The position numbers and the translations under genes are program-made. Below the pieces are notes generated by a model. It saw only the letters and a program-made list of their open reading frames with translations, was not told where the DNA came from and did not search any database. DNA of 64,000 nucleotides from Chamaecrista fasciculata (taxonomy: Eukaryota; Streptophyta; Magnoliopsida; Fabales; Fabaceae). This document shows, in pieces, positions 44,953 to 58,134 of this stretch. Numbering within the stretch: position 1 is the first letter of the stretch; each line of letters starts with the position of its first letter. The stretch is from the NCBI GenBank assembly GCA_003254925.1, contig QANZ01012736.1, forward strand, positions 134,194 through 198,193, given 5' to 3'.

Positions 44953-47698
44953 TCACTCAAGCTGGCTCGTCATGACTCACGTGGGCTGGCTCATGCGAGC
45001 CAAAAATCTCAGGCGAGCTAGGTTTGTCAACCCGGCTTGCCAATCTGGTAAGTCGGGTCGGTCCATTTAACTCACTAGTCATTAAATTTAAGTATTTTTT
45101 TTTTCATTTTTTCCATTTATTTTAAATAAAAAATATTTTTTATTAACTTTCTTAATAAAATTCATGAAAATTAAAGATAAATTATACCAATACTATAACT
45201 ATTCAATATTAATCACTAGTCACTACATCTAAAAAATATTAGTATTGAAAATTGGTGAGCCAACCCACTTTATCAAAATATGAAATATTATGGATAAATT
45301 TGACAGTAAAAAAATCTTGAAGACAAAATAAAAAATTTATATAAAATTTGAGGATGAAAAAAATAAGTTTGCCTATTTAAATTTGTGTGTCGTCCTTGAT
45401 CTCCTCCATTTCTATTATTAAGGTTGTTTAAAATCAATCTAAATAAGATGGGACTAATAATACGAACCCGACTAAAATTGAGCTTATAAATTGAACATGT
45501 GGTTTGGTTTGATGTAAAATGCATCAAAATTAATTAAATGATTTAATTTGATCAACTGTTTAAAGAAACGAATAAAATCCTTTGTATTTTTAAGTTCAAA
45601 ATAGAAGAGTAAGAAACGAAGATAAGGAAGCAGTGAAAATTGAAAACAACATAGAGTTTATAGTGGTTATGCTACATTAATTCCTCAAGTATTAAAGTAA
45701 GAGAACTTTATAACAACTTATGTAATCTTGTTCAAATTAGCTAATCTTGTTATTAAAAGGGATCACCACACACTATTTCCTTACTCCAAATTAAAGTACA
45801 ACAATCAATCACTCAAGCACACTAGCTAGACAGTAAAGCTAGCAATTACAACTTTTATAAACTCAAAAAACTTCTTCATTGACATTTGCTTGAGCCTTCA
45901 ATTCTTTTATTGTCTCAAATTTTCAGTCAAGCTAAATAGGGGAAAATTAATAGCTCATATAGAGCGAGCACAAATGCACAACAAGCAAGGCCTTTTTCTT
46001 AATTCCTGCACAACTAACAAAAAATTACAGAAAGTTGTTTCCTTGTTAGAGTAATATTATAATTGCTTTTTTCCAAAAATGGCAAGAAACAAAAATGTTT
46101 AAGAAAAGTGATTTTGACAATTAAGTAAGGGCTGATTCAAACATAATTCAAAGTCCAAAGATGAGTTTTTAACAGTATCAAAACAAATATTTAATTAAAT
46201 TAAATTTAATTAAACAACAAGTAATTAAATATTGTATGTATATACAAAATTCAGCCCATCAGAGAGATATCAAATATATAAGTTTAGTATACATATAAAC
46301 ACGTTCTAAAATATTATTATCAAAACTATACTTGTCTTATTGTCTGTACGTACGGATTTTAATGCTCCTTTACCCCTCATGGCGATGCTACATGCATTTG
46401 CATTGTGAACAGAAGCGAAGTTTTTTTTTTTTGGCCTGAACATAAGCAAAGTTTAAAGCATTATTAGTGATATAATTAGATCTCATATATATATATATAT
46501 ATATATATTGCATATGATAGAGAGTACCTATATTGAGACTGATTGATAGGGTTAGGTAATAGCTAGCTTTAAGAGGCAAGTAGGGTGTATGATTAGTAAA
46601 TTATAATATATTGAGACGTCGAAATATTTTCTTTTAAAAAATGCCAAAATGTCAAAACAAAGCGTGATTGTTTGTCAATTCTGATATATCTTCAATCGTT
46701 AATTAAATTTATGAAAAGTGAAGGAACATTGTCAAAACTTAGCATAGTAGATATGTTCCCTATAAATCTGTCCCTTATTAATTTGTTAATTGATATATTC
46801 TTAATCATTCTTTTAAAAATTTCCATTATCAATATGGCCTTTCATCTTAACTAATTAAACATTAATTAATTGGGAAGACAAATCATGTTTATTTTTTGTG
46901 GAATCAAGGGACAAAGCAACCCCACAATGAGATTATAAGCAACCCCTCTCACGTGATTTTTCCATACTGATGAGTACATTATATTCTCTCACAATAATCT
47001 TATTGTTAATAATCACCATTATCTCTCAAAAAGTCAAAATGGTCCAAATTAAACACCCCATCAATGTCTTCGATCATGAATGCATGCTTTCAATGTCCTA
47101 ATTAATTTCATGTTTAATAATCAAATACACACATATAGAAAGCTTGATTAAGGGAAATAATCTGAGGAGCTATATGTATATTTGATTATTGCTTGATTAG
47201 TTAATTTGTAACTACCTCGTCGTCCTAGCTAGTTAATTATATACGTATAATATATATATATATATATAGTAATAAACTACAGATCATATACAAATAATGC
47301 ACAGTACTTTTCCACTAGTGCATGTAAATCTATATATATGTATCAAGCTATACTTGAATGAAGATTTCAGTGAAGATCTTAAAGTGAAATAAAATGGAAC
47401 ATCTCAAGTAAGCATTATATATAATTTATCTTAACACATTTATCTTTTTTTTGCCTCCAAATAAAATGTTTAAAATAATATCCTTCAATTCAAAGATTTC
47501 ATGAATGTCTTCTATATAAATCATGGATATCATCACTACAGTATTCACCGATTAACCTCAGTACTTGAAAAATTTAGAATTTCAGAGAAGAGGTGCGTGA
47601 GCTAGTCCATTATGGTCCACAGGTTGAACAGGCTAAAAATAATTAGTTTAGCTCATATTAATAAGTTGGCCACATATTCACTCACTTAACTTACTAGA

Positions 47699-47729
<31 letters not shown>

Positions 47730-48064
47730 CACGAGTAAGAATTTTTATTTTAAAAAATTCTAATATATATAATAAAGTGTTTTTCTTCTTGTACTCCCTA
47801 ATACAAAACCTTTATAATTTATAAAGAACATCTAGGCATTTCATAATGTGATTCTCACATCGGAAACTTCAATAACATCCTCACTTTAGAGAATTAGTTA
47901 GGTTTGAAAAATTCATTCTTTAACTTTTGTGTAATCTGAAATTTGGACTTTCACAAAGGGGGCATGTATATACATTATACATATATATATATATATATAT
48001 AATATAGATGCTTCTTTATATGCAACATAATAATGGAATAAAAGAACGAGGAAAGAGAAACCAA
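44953..48064. other. Intergenic repeat-rich DNA, no gene seen
   Basis: 44953-45290 is rich in GCTGGCTC/GAGCCA words, probably part of another element with undefined ends. (TA)n runs lie near 46484, 47250, 47706 and 47975. Open frames of 60-80 codons here are low-complexity and not called. Confidence 0.4.
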
Positions 48065-48608
48065 TATATCCTTGGTCAAATGCTCATATTGGTCCTAAAT
48101 GTACATCCTAAGTTCATTTTGGCCTAAAATATTCCAGATTTATTATATTAATTAGTCCTACATGTCTCCATAATTATCCATTCTTTGTCTCACTGATCGA
48201 ATGTGGTTAAATTTGTCTCATTTTAAGTTTTAATATAATGAGTTTAGAGTCATGTGTTGCTTTTGACAAATATTATCTCTATTTAGTTGGAGCAATCAAC
48301 AAACAAGCTTAAATTGAGTCTCGAAAGTAGTATCTAAACCGCTTGTTTCACGATCAAACAAGCAAAGTTAATTTTTTAATTTGTTTAAATTTTAAGCCGA
48401 AACACGATGAGTTTAGAGATGCGATTTATTCTTAAATAGTTTTTTTTTTTTTTACTTAGTTGAGACTATCAACAAATGAGATCAAATCAAAATACGAAAG
48501 TGAGTTAAAGACCAAAAGTAAATTATTATAAAATCATTAAAACCCATATAAAACTTCAGAACCATTTTGGACTAAAATACATTTAGGACCAATGCGATTT
48601 GATCATTC
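48065..48608. repeat. Foldback-family repeat
   Basis: The left end GGTCAAATGCTCATATTGGTC with CCTAAATGTACATCC is inverse to the right end ACATTTAGGACCAATGCG with TTTGATCATTCC. A second inner pair is TTAGTTGGAGCAATCAACAA near 48285 and TTAGTTGAGACTATCAACAA near 48457. Same family as 2838, 29105 and 56228, and the best preserved after 56228. Confidence 0.65.
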
Positions 48609-49451
48609 CCGACCTATCATTCTATTTCTCCTTAATTACTTCAATTTCAGAAAGCTTGATTGATTGATTATATATATATACAGAGAGAGAGAGGTCAAAA
48701 ACGTGATATATAGATTAGATATTTGGGTGATGTTAGAGAAGAGGAGTACAACTACATACACAAGGTTACAAAAGTGTGCGTCTTTACATGAGTATTATTA
48801 AATGAAAGAAAGAGATGTGTCATATGTGGGTACATACGTATATACACATGTACCATCCATATCCGAGTCAGGCTGTCAGGCACAGTACATAAATGTCTCT
48901 TTGTTTTTTTTTTTACCTATTCTATTCTTTCTTTAATTATTCTTGTGACTTTGTGAGAGATCCATATATCGATCATCCATGCATGTCATATGTACATATA
49001 TATTATGATATACGTACACATTACAGAGAGAAAACAAAGTTAGAGAGGGGGGGCAGCTGAATTTGTGGATGGATCATATGGATGCTGAAATTGATGACAA
49101 AAAATGCTAAAAGTATGTTTGGAGGGAACAAAGTGCCAACTGGAAAAGATTGAGGTTTATTTTCATTTTGTGTTGTTATTAATTTCTTAATATATATCTA
49201 AAAAAGTGTGGTCCTTTTCAAGGGACGACGACACATACGGCAGGAGAGACACTGATTTGAAACCTTAATTTCCATCTATATGTGTATATGTATGTGTGCT
49301 TTTTTTTTCTTTTCTCTTTTCCTTTCTTAATTATCTCTTCCTAGCTCTTTGTTATGCATATATATCTATATATATATTTATAATTAACAGTTTAAGGAGA
49401 TGATATATATGTGTGTAAGCGTAAGAAAAGCTAGAAAGGTATTCTCACTCA

Positions 49452-49462
49452 GGTATATATAT
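49452..49462 (+). promoter_or_regulatory. Candidate TATA box of the RGF-type gene
   Basis: TATATATATAG lies 85-95 bp before the start codon, followed by a GA repeat (49463-49484) probably in the leader. The AT-rich surroundings make the assignment tentative. Confidence 0.35.
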
Positions 49463-49545
49463 AGAGAGAGAAAGAGAGAGAGAGTCATTAGCTAGTGAGT
49501 TACGTTAGGTTTGACTATTAGCTAGATACATCATTCATCAAACCC

Positions 49546-50156
49546 ATGGCTAACAAGCGGCTTCTTCTACTTGTTGCTTTACTATTACTGTGCTTCATCA
49601 CCTTCACAACTAAAGGTAACTACAATTTCCAACTTATAAATTTTTGTTATCTAATGCATTTTCTTTCAATATAATCTCGGACTAATTAGAATTCCACTCA
49701 CCACATACCTATCCCACTAATGCATTTTCTTCTGATTGGTGTAAAACCTTAATTATTTGATAAGTGATATATAAATTCTTCTTTTAAATCTTTAAAGAAG
49801 TTAGGAAGTAGTTCTTAACTTTAGTGGGATAACCATATTTAATGGCACCTAAACTTTATCTTACTAAAAAATAAAGGTATATATGTTTGTATGTATATAA
49901 TTGTGAATTTCTGAATTTGAAAATCCAAAGTGTTAAGATATATAATTATGATTGGTTGTTGGATGCAGTTGCAGGTCGAAGGATGAGAGAGAAGAGGAGT
50001 AATAATAATAATGGAGGTGATGATAATATTAATGAAGAGAAGGGGCAGAAGAGTAATTATCATATGTTAAAGCCAAAGGAAGGAGAAGCTACAAATGATG
50101 ACCTAGTTACCATGGACTACACTCCCGCCAAAAAGAATCCTCCAATCCATAATTGA
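49546..50156 (+). CDS. RGF: RGF/GLV/CLEL secreted peptide precursor
   Basis: Precursor of a Tyr-sulfated signalling peptide of the root meristem growth factor/GOLVEN family, which is secreted and perceived by RGI receptor kinases (family knowledge). Two exons, 49546-49615 and 49969-50156, with a GT-AG intron, give 85 residues. MANKRLLLLVALLLLCFITF is a signal peptide. The middle is a variable, hydrophilic pro-region with an Asn run and many Lys/Glu. The last 13 residues are DYTPAKKNPPIHN: the invariant DY (sulfation by TPST) followed by Pro-rich NPPIHN ending exactly at the stop codon. A second acceptor 6 bases downstream (TTGCAG) would remove two residues without a frame change. Neighbour context gives no further function. 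The exact paralogue number is not claimed. Confidence 0.92.
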
Positions 50157-53100
50157 AGTTTAATTTCCATCTCCATCCTTTAAATTTTTATTCAGACAAT
50201 ATATATATATAGTTGATTAATGTGGTTTAGTTTCAATTTTTGAAGCTGGGAGAGAGAGTTAATATATATATGTAAAGGCAAAAGTATCTTTTTGATTTAC
50301 AAACTTTTTATCAATTTAAAATTTGTTTATTATTGTCAAGTTTATTCCTAAAGTCTCACATTTTGGTGGATTTATCCTTTGTCCTTACTTCATTTAATGA
50401 ATTAACGACAAACATTACTTGATTTTCAATATAATTTTAAGTCAAGATTTTTTTTTCAACAATTTTACATTATATGTCATAAGTTATATGGAATTTTTCG
50501 TTAATTTATTAGATGAAATTAGTGTAAATGATAAAATTGACAAAAATATGAAACTTTCGAAACAAAATTCATAGTAAACAAACTTCAAGGAAGAAATTGA
50601 AAATTGATAAAAAGTTTGGAGATTTTTTTTTTTGAGCAAATAAAAAGTTTGGAGATAAACTAATATTTTTGCCTAATATATATATATATAGTAGAATCGC
50701 TAACTTTGCTAGATATATAGTCTATAGGCTTCTATTTAAATTTACTTTTTGCTAGCTAGCTAGCTAGGCATGTATTTAGAAATTAATTAGAAAACATTAT
50801 CGAGCTTAATTAATTGTAAATATATATGTTCGTAACGCAGCTTTAATTTTCAAGTTACATTATATACTCGATTTAACTAGCTTCAGGCGAAAAAAAAAAA
50901 TTTAATTATCTAGCTAGGGGATGATGAGATGAGAGTTATATATATATGTATGGGAAAATTAGTCATTTGGTCCTTATAGTTTACTTGAATTTTTAATTTA
51001 GTCCCTACAGTTTATTTTTTAAAAAAAACAGTCCTATATACTTTAAAAACAATCAAGCATTTGATATATATCATTATAATTCTATTAAAAGAATGCTGAC
51101 TAAGTTAAACAATACTTAGGTGTAATTATGAATTGGATCATTTTTGCCACATATATTATTACTTTGATATCATATAAGACTCACATGACATTATCTTTCT
51201 CACATTAGTCTTTTCTTTTTCATTTGTCTTCCATTTTTCTCCTCCACTGCCTTTTTTATCCCATCATCATAAACATCAATGACAACATGACCTAGGGACC
51301 AAAACATTAGAATTTAGAAAAGCCACTAAAGAAAAAATCTCTACATCTTATAATAAGAGGCTCTTGAAAAATTTTAAACCTATCCTTATACAACACACTG
51401 ATTGGTTAGCAAACCAATCGGCCACCATGTTAACCTCTCTGTACATGTGTGTTATGTTCTGCTTAAATATTAGGAATTTTAAGTTCTTGTGCTGTTCCAA
51501 TACTTTTAGTTTCGTGAAGGATTAAGACGAGAAAAGTAATTAGTAATTACCATTTGAGAGTTGAAGAAATATACCAAAATGGAGCTAGAAGCAACCATAT
51601 GGGAACTAGATAACTTGAGCTGCAACCGTGTTGTCAAGATCTCTAGTTATATCTTAAATCTTAAGATCTCGCAAGCTATTTTCTTGTAAGATCGTGCATA
51701 TGATCGTTTTTGGGTAAGATCGATTCAAGATCGCTATCTTACATGTAAGATCGATAAGATTGCTAGTAATATGGTTTTCTAAAAAAAAAAAAAAATCTAA
51801 AACTGCATTTTTGGAGATATCTATCTTTTTTTTTAAGTCTAGATTGGTAATTTTTTATTCATGTTTATTTATATTGGTTGTTATCTTGTTGGATACTTTG
51901 GTTTATGAAATTGTTTTATTTGTTAGCTTAAGACTCTATTTACAATAAATTTCTTGACATCTTTATAATTAATTATATGATAAGACTATAAATTTATGAT
52001 GTTGGATAATGATCTTAATTAATATATGTTGTAGAATAAATTTATGAACATTTATTTATATATCTATATATATTAATAATTTCACTTATATTATTTATAT
52101 AATATTTTTTAAAACAAATTCATAGGATTTTATAATCCTTGATCCAATTTTACATCTTATCTATCTTATATCTCTTCTGATTTTGAGTAAGATTTTGATC
52201 TTAACAGTGCCGTAAAGTGAAAGGGGAGAAGTAATTAATGAAAGAGGGTTTTGACTTTTGATCTTCAACCTACTTAATTGGTCCAAGTATATTTAGATTC
52301 ATAAAAATATTTCGGTTTCAATTTTTTTTATTTTTTGCTAAGAAGAGTTTGTAATAGAAGCATTTATTTTTATAATTTCTTGGCCCCCACTATTATTTTT
52401 TTAGTTTATAAGGAAACTTGTTTAATTTCATGAAACATATAGCATTACTTGATTTAATAATTATTTTATTGTTCTATAAGCTATTACTATACATTTAAAG
52501 AATAGCCAATAATATGAGGACACATGCATGTGGAAGCTTGAGAACCTAATTTAAAACCTTTTTTTTGTTGGTAAGGTGATTTAAAACCTTTGAATCTACA
52601 TGTTTTACGAATCTCAAATATCCTCATACTTAAAAAAAAAAAATCGTACTTGGTTTATAAATTTTCTATATATAATTTTACGATCAACTACAACATTAGA
52701 AGTAGGTGAATAAAGAGGTGTTACTTCATATATAATTATTCTCAAGTCCAAACTTTTTAAGAATTTCATTCAACTCATTTGAATCATACTCTATCACTTA
52801 AAAAATATTTAATTTATTTTTTGTCAAATTGATTTTCAACTTCATTCAAAAATATTTTTGAGTTTTTGAAATTAAAGCCCCACTCTTATGTTTTATCAAA
52901 TATGTACACACAAGTATATTAAAAACAAATTATCTATAGAGTTATGAAATACTTATTACCACCACGAGTTAAATGACCATCAAACTCATAAATATCAGTA
53001 TAAATTAAATCCAATACTTCAAAAAATTTTACATCAGAAAATTTTGAGATACTACAAAATTCACAAATTTCAAAATTATCATTATTGTAATCTTCCCTCC

Positions 53101-53639
53101 ATAGTTCCCTTAATATATATATATATAAAAGTTTTAACTTTTTATATATGGGATGATTAACTCTTGAAGAACCACATTAATAAAATATAAAGAATAGTCT
53201 CTAAAGAATTAATTAGTCTTTATTAATACTAATTTGTATTTTTTCTCTTAATATTTTCTTGCTTTATAATTTTTTTTCGTTTTACAACATATATAATAAT
53301 CAATAATTTTTCACATGATTATATAATTTATCCATACATATATAAAAATAAACATTATAACTATTATACATAAATTAATATTAAAACTGTTAATTGTAAT
53401 CTCATCAAAATGTTTTAAATTCTAAGCTAAGAAATAAATATTTTAAATATAAATATAAAGACTAATATATATATATATATATTAAATTTATTGTTACAAA
53501 TAGGATATTTATTGGGTATGCAATTTTTTTTGGCCAACTTATTGGGTATATATGCATTTAGTCTAACACAAACTCGTAATCTTTTTGGATAAATAGTGTC
53601 ACATATACTCAAATTCAATAGATAAAAAGTTAGAATTTC
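50157..53639. other. Intergenic AT-rich DNA, no gene seen
   Basis: Contains the probable hAT MITE at 51627-52215 and scattered TTTGGTCCTTATAG/TAGTCCCTACAG scraps near 50970. Otherwise poly-A/T and TA runs. Confidence 0.4.
51627..52215. mobile_element. Probable hAT MITE, AAGATC-rich ends
   Basis: The left end CCGTGTTGTCAAGATCTC is inverse to the right end GATTTTGATCTTAACAGTGC. Sub-terminal repeats TAAGATCG (left, at least six times) face ATCTTATCTATCTTATATC on the right. The core is AT-rich. No clean 8-bp TSD was seen, so the assignment rests on the ends. Confidence 0.6.
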
Positions 53640-54178
53640 ATTGTGGTCCTAAACTATAGGGTGAGTTTTATTTTGGTCCTAAAACTATTTTTTGTGTCAT
53701 TTTGGTCCTCAAACTTTCACATTTACTTCGTTTTGGTCCCCAAATTAATGTGACTTTGTCAAATTTTCACCTTTATTTATAATCTTGATAGTTAAGATGG
53801 GTCATTTTTCCCCCTCATATGTGTCTTAATGAGTGAGTTGACAAAGAAATAAAAAAAATATTCTTAGACATAAATTGGAGATAAAAATCAACCATGCACA
53901 AATTTATTTCAAATTTGATTAAGAATGAAAATTGTTCTTTCTCCTTTTTCAAACTCACTTACATATATATATATATATATATATATTTGATGCATTTGAG
54001 AATGATCCATTTCAAATGTTCAGGTTAGAGATAACAAAATAAATTATATTAAACCATATATGAAATCACATTTTTGGGACCAAAATTGAACAAATATGAA
54101 AGTTTGAGGACCAAATAGAACCAAAAATAGTTTTATTAGTACCAAAATAAAACTTACCCTATGGTTTGAAGATGACCT
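53640..54178. mobile_element. Foldback MITE
   Basis: The left GTGGTCCTAAACTATAGGGT with GAGTTTTATTTTGGT is inverse to ACCAAAATAAAACTTACCC with TATGGTTTGAAGATGACC on the right. Inner TTTGGTCCTCAAACTTTCA is inverse to TGAAAGTTTGAGGACCAAA. It surrounds a (TA)n run at 53960. Ends approximate. Confidence 0.7.
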
Positions 54179-54464
54179 AGATAAAATTAACAAGATATTC
54201 GTTATATGTGTAATAATAGATCATCCATACGTACATTCAATGCCATATTACCACAAATTATTCTGCTTACAAAGTTGAATACTATCCACTATAAATCTAT
54301 AATTGATCACGTCATTACATTCATTGAAACAAATATTTAGCAATAAAATTTCTCATTGATTATTTTAGTAAAACATCATGTGATTGCATTAACTCCACTA
54401 TATTTTGAATAGAAACATCACAAAATATATATTAAATAAATTAAATATCAAAAAGAAAACTTTA

Positions 54465-54600
54465 ATAAGCCTTTATGGTCACTTGGTCCCTTAACCAAGG
54501 GGTACTGAGGGTTCAAATATCACTTTTTGTGGGTATGAAAAGTATTTTGTAATTATCTGTTTTGTCTTTAAGTGAAGAATCCGCAACAAAAGAATTAATT
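54465..54600 (+). mobile_element. SINE-like element
   Basis: TGGTCACTTGGTCCCTTAAC may be an A-box region and GAGGGTTCAAATATCAC near 54508 a degenerate B box, followed by an AT-rich tail. No TSD was fixed. A different family from the copies at 17686 and 40992. Confidence 0.4.
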
Positions 54601-56050
54601 TATCATTATTCTCGACGGTAGGTACACTAGTCAAGAACAAAAAGAAATATATCAATTAAATAATTAATTTTTTTGTGTGAATATATATATATATATATTA
54701 ATTGTTTATTTTCTGGTAATAGTTTGGCCACATATATATATATATATTAGAGGAATTAAGATAGAGTTAAGAAGAAGATGACTAGTTGGAGTTGCTTCCT
54801 TTAGCGATGGAACGTTATTCATTAATTAGGTGTTAAGTCATGTTTGGTGTGTGGGCAATATATGTATAAGGGACGACAAAGGCAACCCTACCAATTACAA
54901 AATCCCATGTGAAGTATAGCAACATTGTCTTCATTGTCTTGCTCTCTTCCAAAACCCTAAATATATTGTCTCTTGTCTTATCTCAATTTCATTTCACTCA
55001 TGTTCCCCTCTTAAAATTCATTCATCTTCCCATTATTCATGCATATGCTAACTAATTGTATAATCTAATATTATTTAACCCCCTCCTCCACCTAATTATA
55101 TATATTAAAGGGATTAATATATATATATATTAATCCCTTTAATTGTAGTCACATATTTATATATGATCAATTGATGATGCCTATATGAATCAAGAATTCT
55201 AATTTTTGCCTTCCACTTCATTTTTAAATCTTTATATCTAAACTCAATTTTAGTTTCAAAAAAGAAAAGGAACGCTTTGTTTGATGTGTGATAGTGATTT
55301 CATTTCTATGAGGAGGAAAATGTAAATTTAAAGTTTAAATTATAAATTTTGTTGAGTATTTAAACATTAAACGCTATATGGTTGAATGACAAGAATTTAA
55401 TTTATAAAATAATTATAAATGAACTAAGTTGAGAGCTTCTATATATGTGAAATAAGTACATATATATAATTACTTTAATTAATCAAATTGATCAAAAGAA
55501 AAATTAAAATATTTTAAATAACTATGGATAAGAAGTAATGCCTTTTGCCATATATATGTGCCTTTTTTTTTCTAATAAACATTAATTATTTTTTTAATTA
55601 CGTATGCAATCTAACTGGAGGGGAACAAAACACGCAGAGAAAACAAGCATAGAGTAAATGTAATACACTTGGCAAGTAGGCATATCTTTTAGGTAAAGGC
55701 AATTTAATGATTGTCAAATAATTATATCGCCACTTTATTTAGCTTGTCAAATCATGAATCATATAATATAGTATAGATAATTAATCGATAATATATATAA
55801 CATATGTTACAATTTATTTCACTTTTTTGTTACCCCAAATAATTAAGGGTGTACGTACGTATAATTATAATGTCAAGAAACTTAATCTACATATGTATAA
55901 CCTTTGATCATCATCAGTATATATATATTATATGTATCTCTGATAATTTATTATGAGAATATATATGCAGGGCTATTGATCATATTATATACAGGCCCTT
56001 GATTATATCGGAGGATACATGCACCATCGGTTTTTTGCAATATATATCAA

Positions 56051-56083
<33 letters not shown>

Positions 56084-56144
56084 GAATGTGTCAGGTATCA
56101 CCACTAGGAGTAGTGACTAATTCCTTCACTGGTCACATAATGTT
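54601..56144. other. Intergenic AT-rich DNA with palindromes
   Basis: No gene seen. A perfect inverted repeat AAAGGGATTAATATAT / ATATATTAATCCCTTT lies at 55108-55140. At 55758-55776 the minus strand reads TCTATACTATATTATATGA, a lone Helitron-like 5' end for which no matching CTRR hairpin end was found. Confidence 0.45.
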
Positions 56145-56149
56145 TTTTT

Positions 56150-56222
56150 TTACGTGAATGTGAGATTCGAACCGCATCACTTGGTTAATGGGTTAAGTGA
56201 AGAATCACTAGGCTAGACTCAT
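56150..56222 (-). mobile_element. SINE-like fragment, minus strand
   Basis: Read on the minus strand, GCGGTTCGAATCTCAC is close to a Pol III B box, preceded by TAACCCATTAACCAAGTGA. It is a short piece with no TSD, in contact with the foldback repeat that starts at 56228. Confidence 0.35.
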
Positions 56223-56227
56223 GTAGT

Positions 56228-57165
56228 TCAAGGAAATATATCTAAAGTTTCAAATTGGTCCCTTATGTACGGGGTAGATTTGAAATTGGTCCTTTATCTT
56301 TCATTTGTTTCAAATTGGTCCTAGTGTTTCCTTATGCATGATGTTTCAAATTTGGTCTAAAAAATTAAATATAAAAATGGTTATATCTCTCTTATTTCAA
56401 GGTCAAAGGCGAAAAATCCATTAGAACGATTTTTTTATGCATACTTTGGGACTAGGGGTGTTCAAGGGTTGGGTTGGGTTGCGTTTAGGGCGGGTTGATT
56501 CGGACACATTATTTTATTTGATAGGCTGGGTTGAGTTGAGCTAAAGAAAACAATTGAGTCAACCCAAACCAAACAATGTCCGCGGATTGGTTTTGGTTGG
56601 GTTGACGAGTTAGCTCATACTTTTTATTTTTTAAAAAAATTTGGTCCCTCTTAAATTTTTTTCTTTAATTTGGTCATTCAAAATTTGTTTTTGATAGACT
56701 AAATTGAAAATAAAATTTATGAACTGAGTCACTGACCAAATTGTAGAAATAATATTATTTTTTATATTAAAATATAATTTTAACTAAATAAACAATTAAT
56801 TTATTTTTTATTTTATATTTTTACGGGCTGGAGGGTTGGGTTGAGTTAAGTAGGGCTCAAAATCTTAAAACCCGCAGCTCAACCCAAACCACATCGGACT
56901 CAACTTTTTGAACCCAAACTAACTCACCAGTCCAACCCAAATTAGTGGGTTGGGTTGGTTTTGGCGGGTTGGTCCGACCCATTGAACACCCCTATTTGGG
57001 ACCATCAACAAACAATGTTAATTAAATTGAGTCCCGAATTAGATTTTGAACTAATTTGAAATAATATCATGAAAATATGTAGAACCAATATTTAAAAATA
57101 AAATATAAAAGACCAATTAATTTAAATCTACCCCATACATAAAGGACCAATTTAAAACTTTGGCC
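56228..57165. repeat. Foldback-family repeat split by a hAT insertion
   Basis: The left arm (TTTCAAATTGGTCCCTTATG, GGGGTAGATTTGAAATTGGT) is inverse to the right arm (TTTAAATCTACCCCATACAT, AAAGGACCAATTTAAAACTTTGG). The inner core word ATCAACAAACAATGTTAATT sits at 57004. The hAT element at 56453-56994 landed inside. The arms are the best preserved of this family here. Confidence 0.75.
56453..56994. mobile_element. Non-autonomous hAT element, TAGGGGTGTTCAA type, nested
   Basis: Starts TAGGGGTGTTCAAGGG and ends CCATTGAACACCCCTA, near-perfect inverses. Perfect 8-bp TSDs TTTGGGAC are at 56445-56452 and 56995-57002. Sub-terminal GGGTTGGGTTG/CAACCCAAACC words are abundant. AT-rich core without coding. 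It is inserted in the foldback repeat 56228-57165. Confidence 0.9.
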
Positions 57166-58134
57166 TATTTGTAAATATATATATATATATATATATTTAT
57201 ATGAAGTATATTAATTAGATATCTAATCTGACTTAGAGACTACATTACTACATTTACTAAATATGATTTCATTAATTTGATCCCTTAATTTTTAGTGATT
57301 CAGCAAATGATTTAATTTCTGAAAAATGAAAATAGGTGATTTAGTCCATGGTTTTTTACAATCGTTAACTATTTAATTTCTCTGACGTTATTCGATATAG
57401 CTAATATATATATGATTATATAAATATTAATTTTGACATGGCTCTATTAAAATTTAAATGTCATTGTAACATCTTACTTAGTTGAAAAATAAACTAAACC
57501 TAGACGAATAAGAATGACGAAATTGAGACTAAAGATAAACCTTAGTTATAATAATGTTCTTAAACCCTAATTGTTGCGATTGTAAAGATTCGGAGAAGTG
57601 ACAAAGAATGAGATTGAGATTCATTATAGTTATTCTTTTCACTTTTTATACATCTACCATTAATACGCAACATTTAGTGGTGACGCACGTATATTTTACG
57701 ATCATGTCACCAAGTTAAATGATGGGAATCACCCTAAGGACTAATTAGTTGATGTTTACAGTTATTTAAAGACTAAATAATTAATATATTTCTATGATTC
57801 AGGACCAAATCGATCGTTGGCAATCAATTGAATTTGTTGTACGTTGAAACTTGTATATATATACGTCACACATACACACAAACAGGTTGACATTTATGGA
57901 GAGATTGAAGCGTTTGCCGAAAAGCACACATGGCGTCTATTTCATGGCAGACACTATAAAACATTGATGTTGACTCTCGTAGGCCATATATTGTTCATCT
58001 TAATTAATTACACCATCACACATATATACACATACATACATACATTCACATATTCATTTCTCTATATATATACACAGACACACACATTTCAGACATACAC
58101 ATTAAACTTCATTTTTGTAAGATAATATCATAAT
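57166..58134. other. Intergenic DNA upstream of the candidate peptide exon
   Basis: 57258-57810 shows inverse GGTGATTTAGTCC/GGACCAAATCG words of a decayed MITE. 58010-58080 has ACATACATACA and CTATATATATACACAG runs just before the candidate start codon at 58135, a possible TATA region. Confidence 0.4.

Noticed and set aside
45590-45910. Stretch with 'tttatagtggttatgctac' and short-exon-like text resembling a decayed LTR segment
   Set aside because: No second matching repeat, no primer-binding site and no coding domain. Recognition was by impression only.
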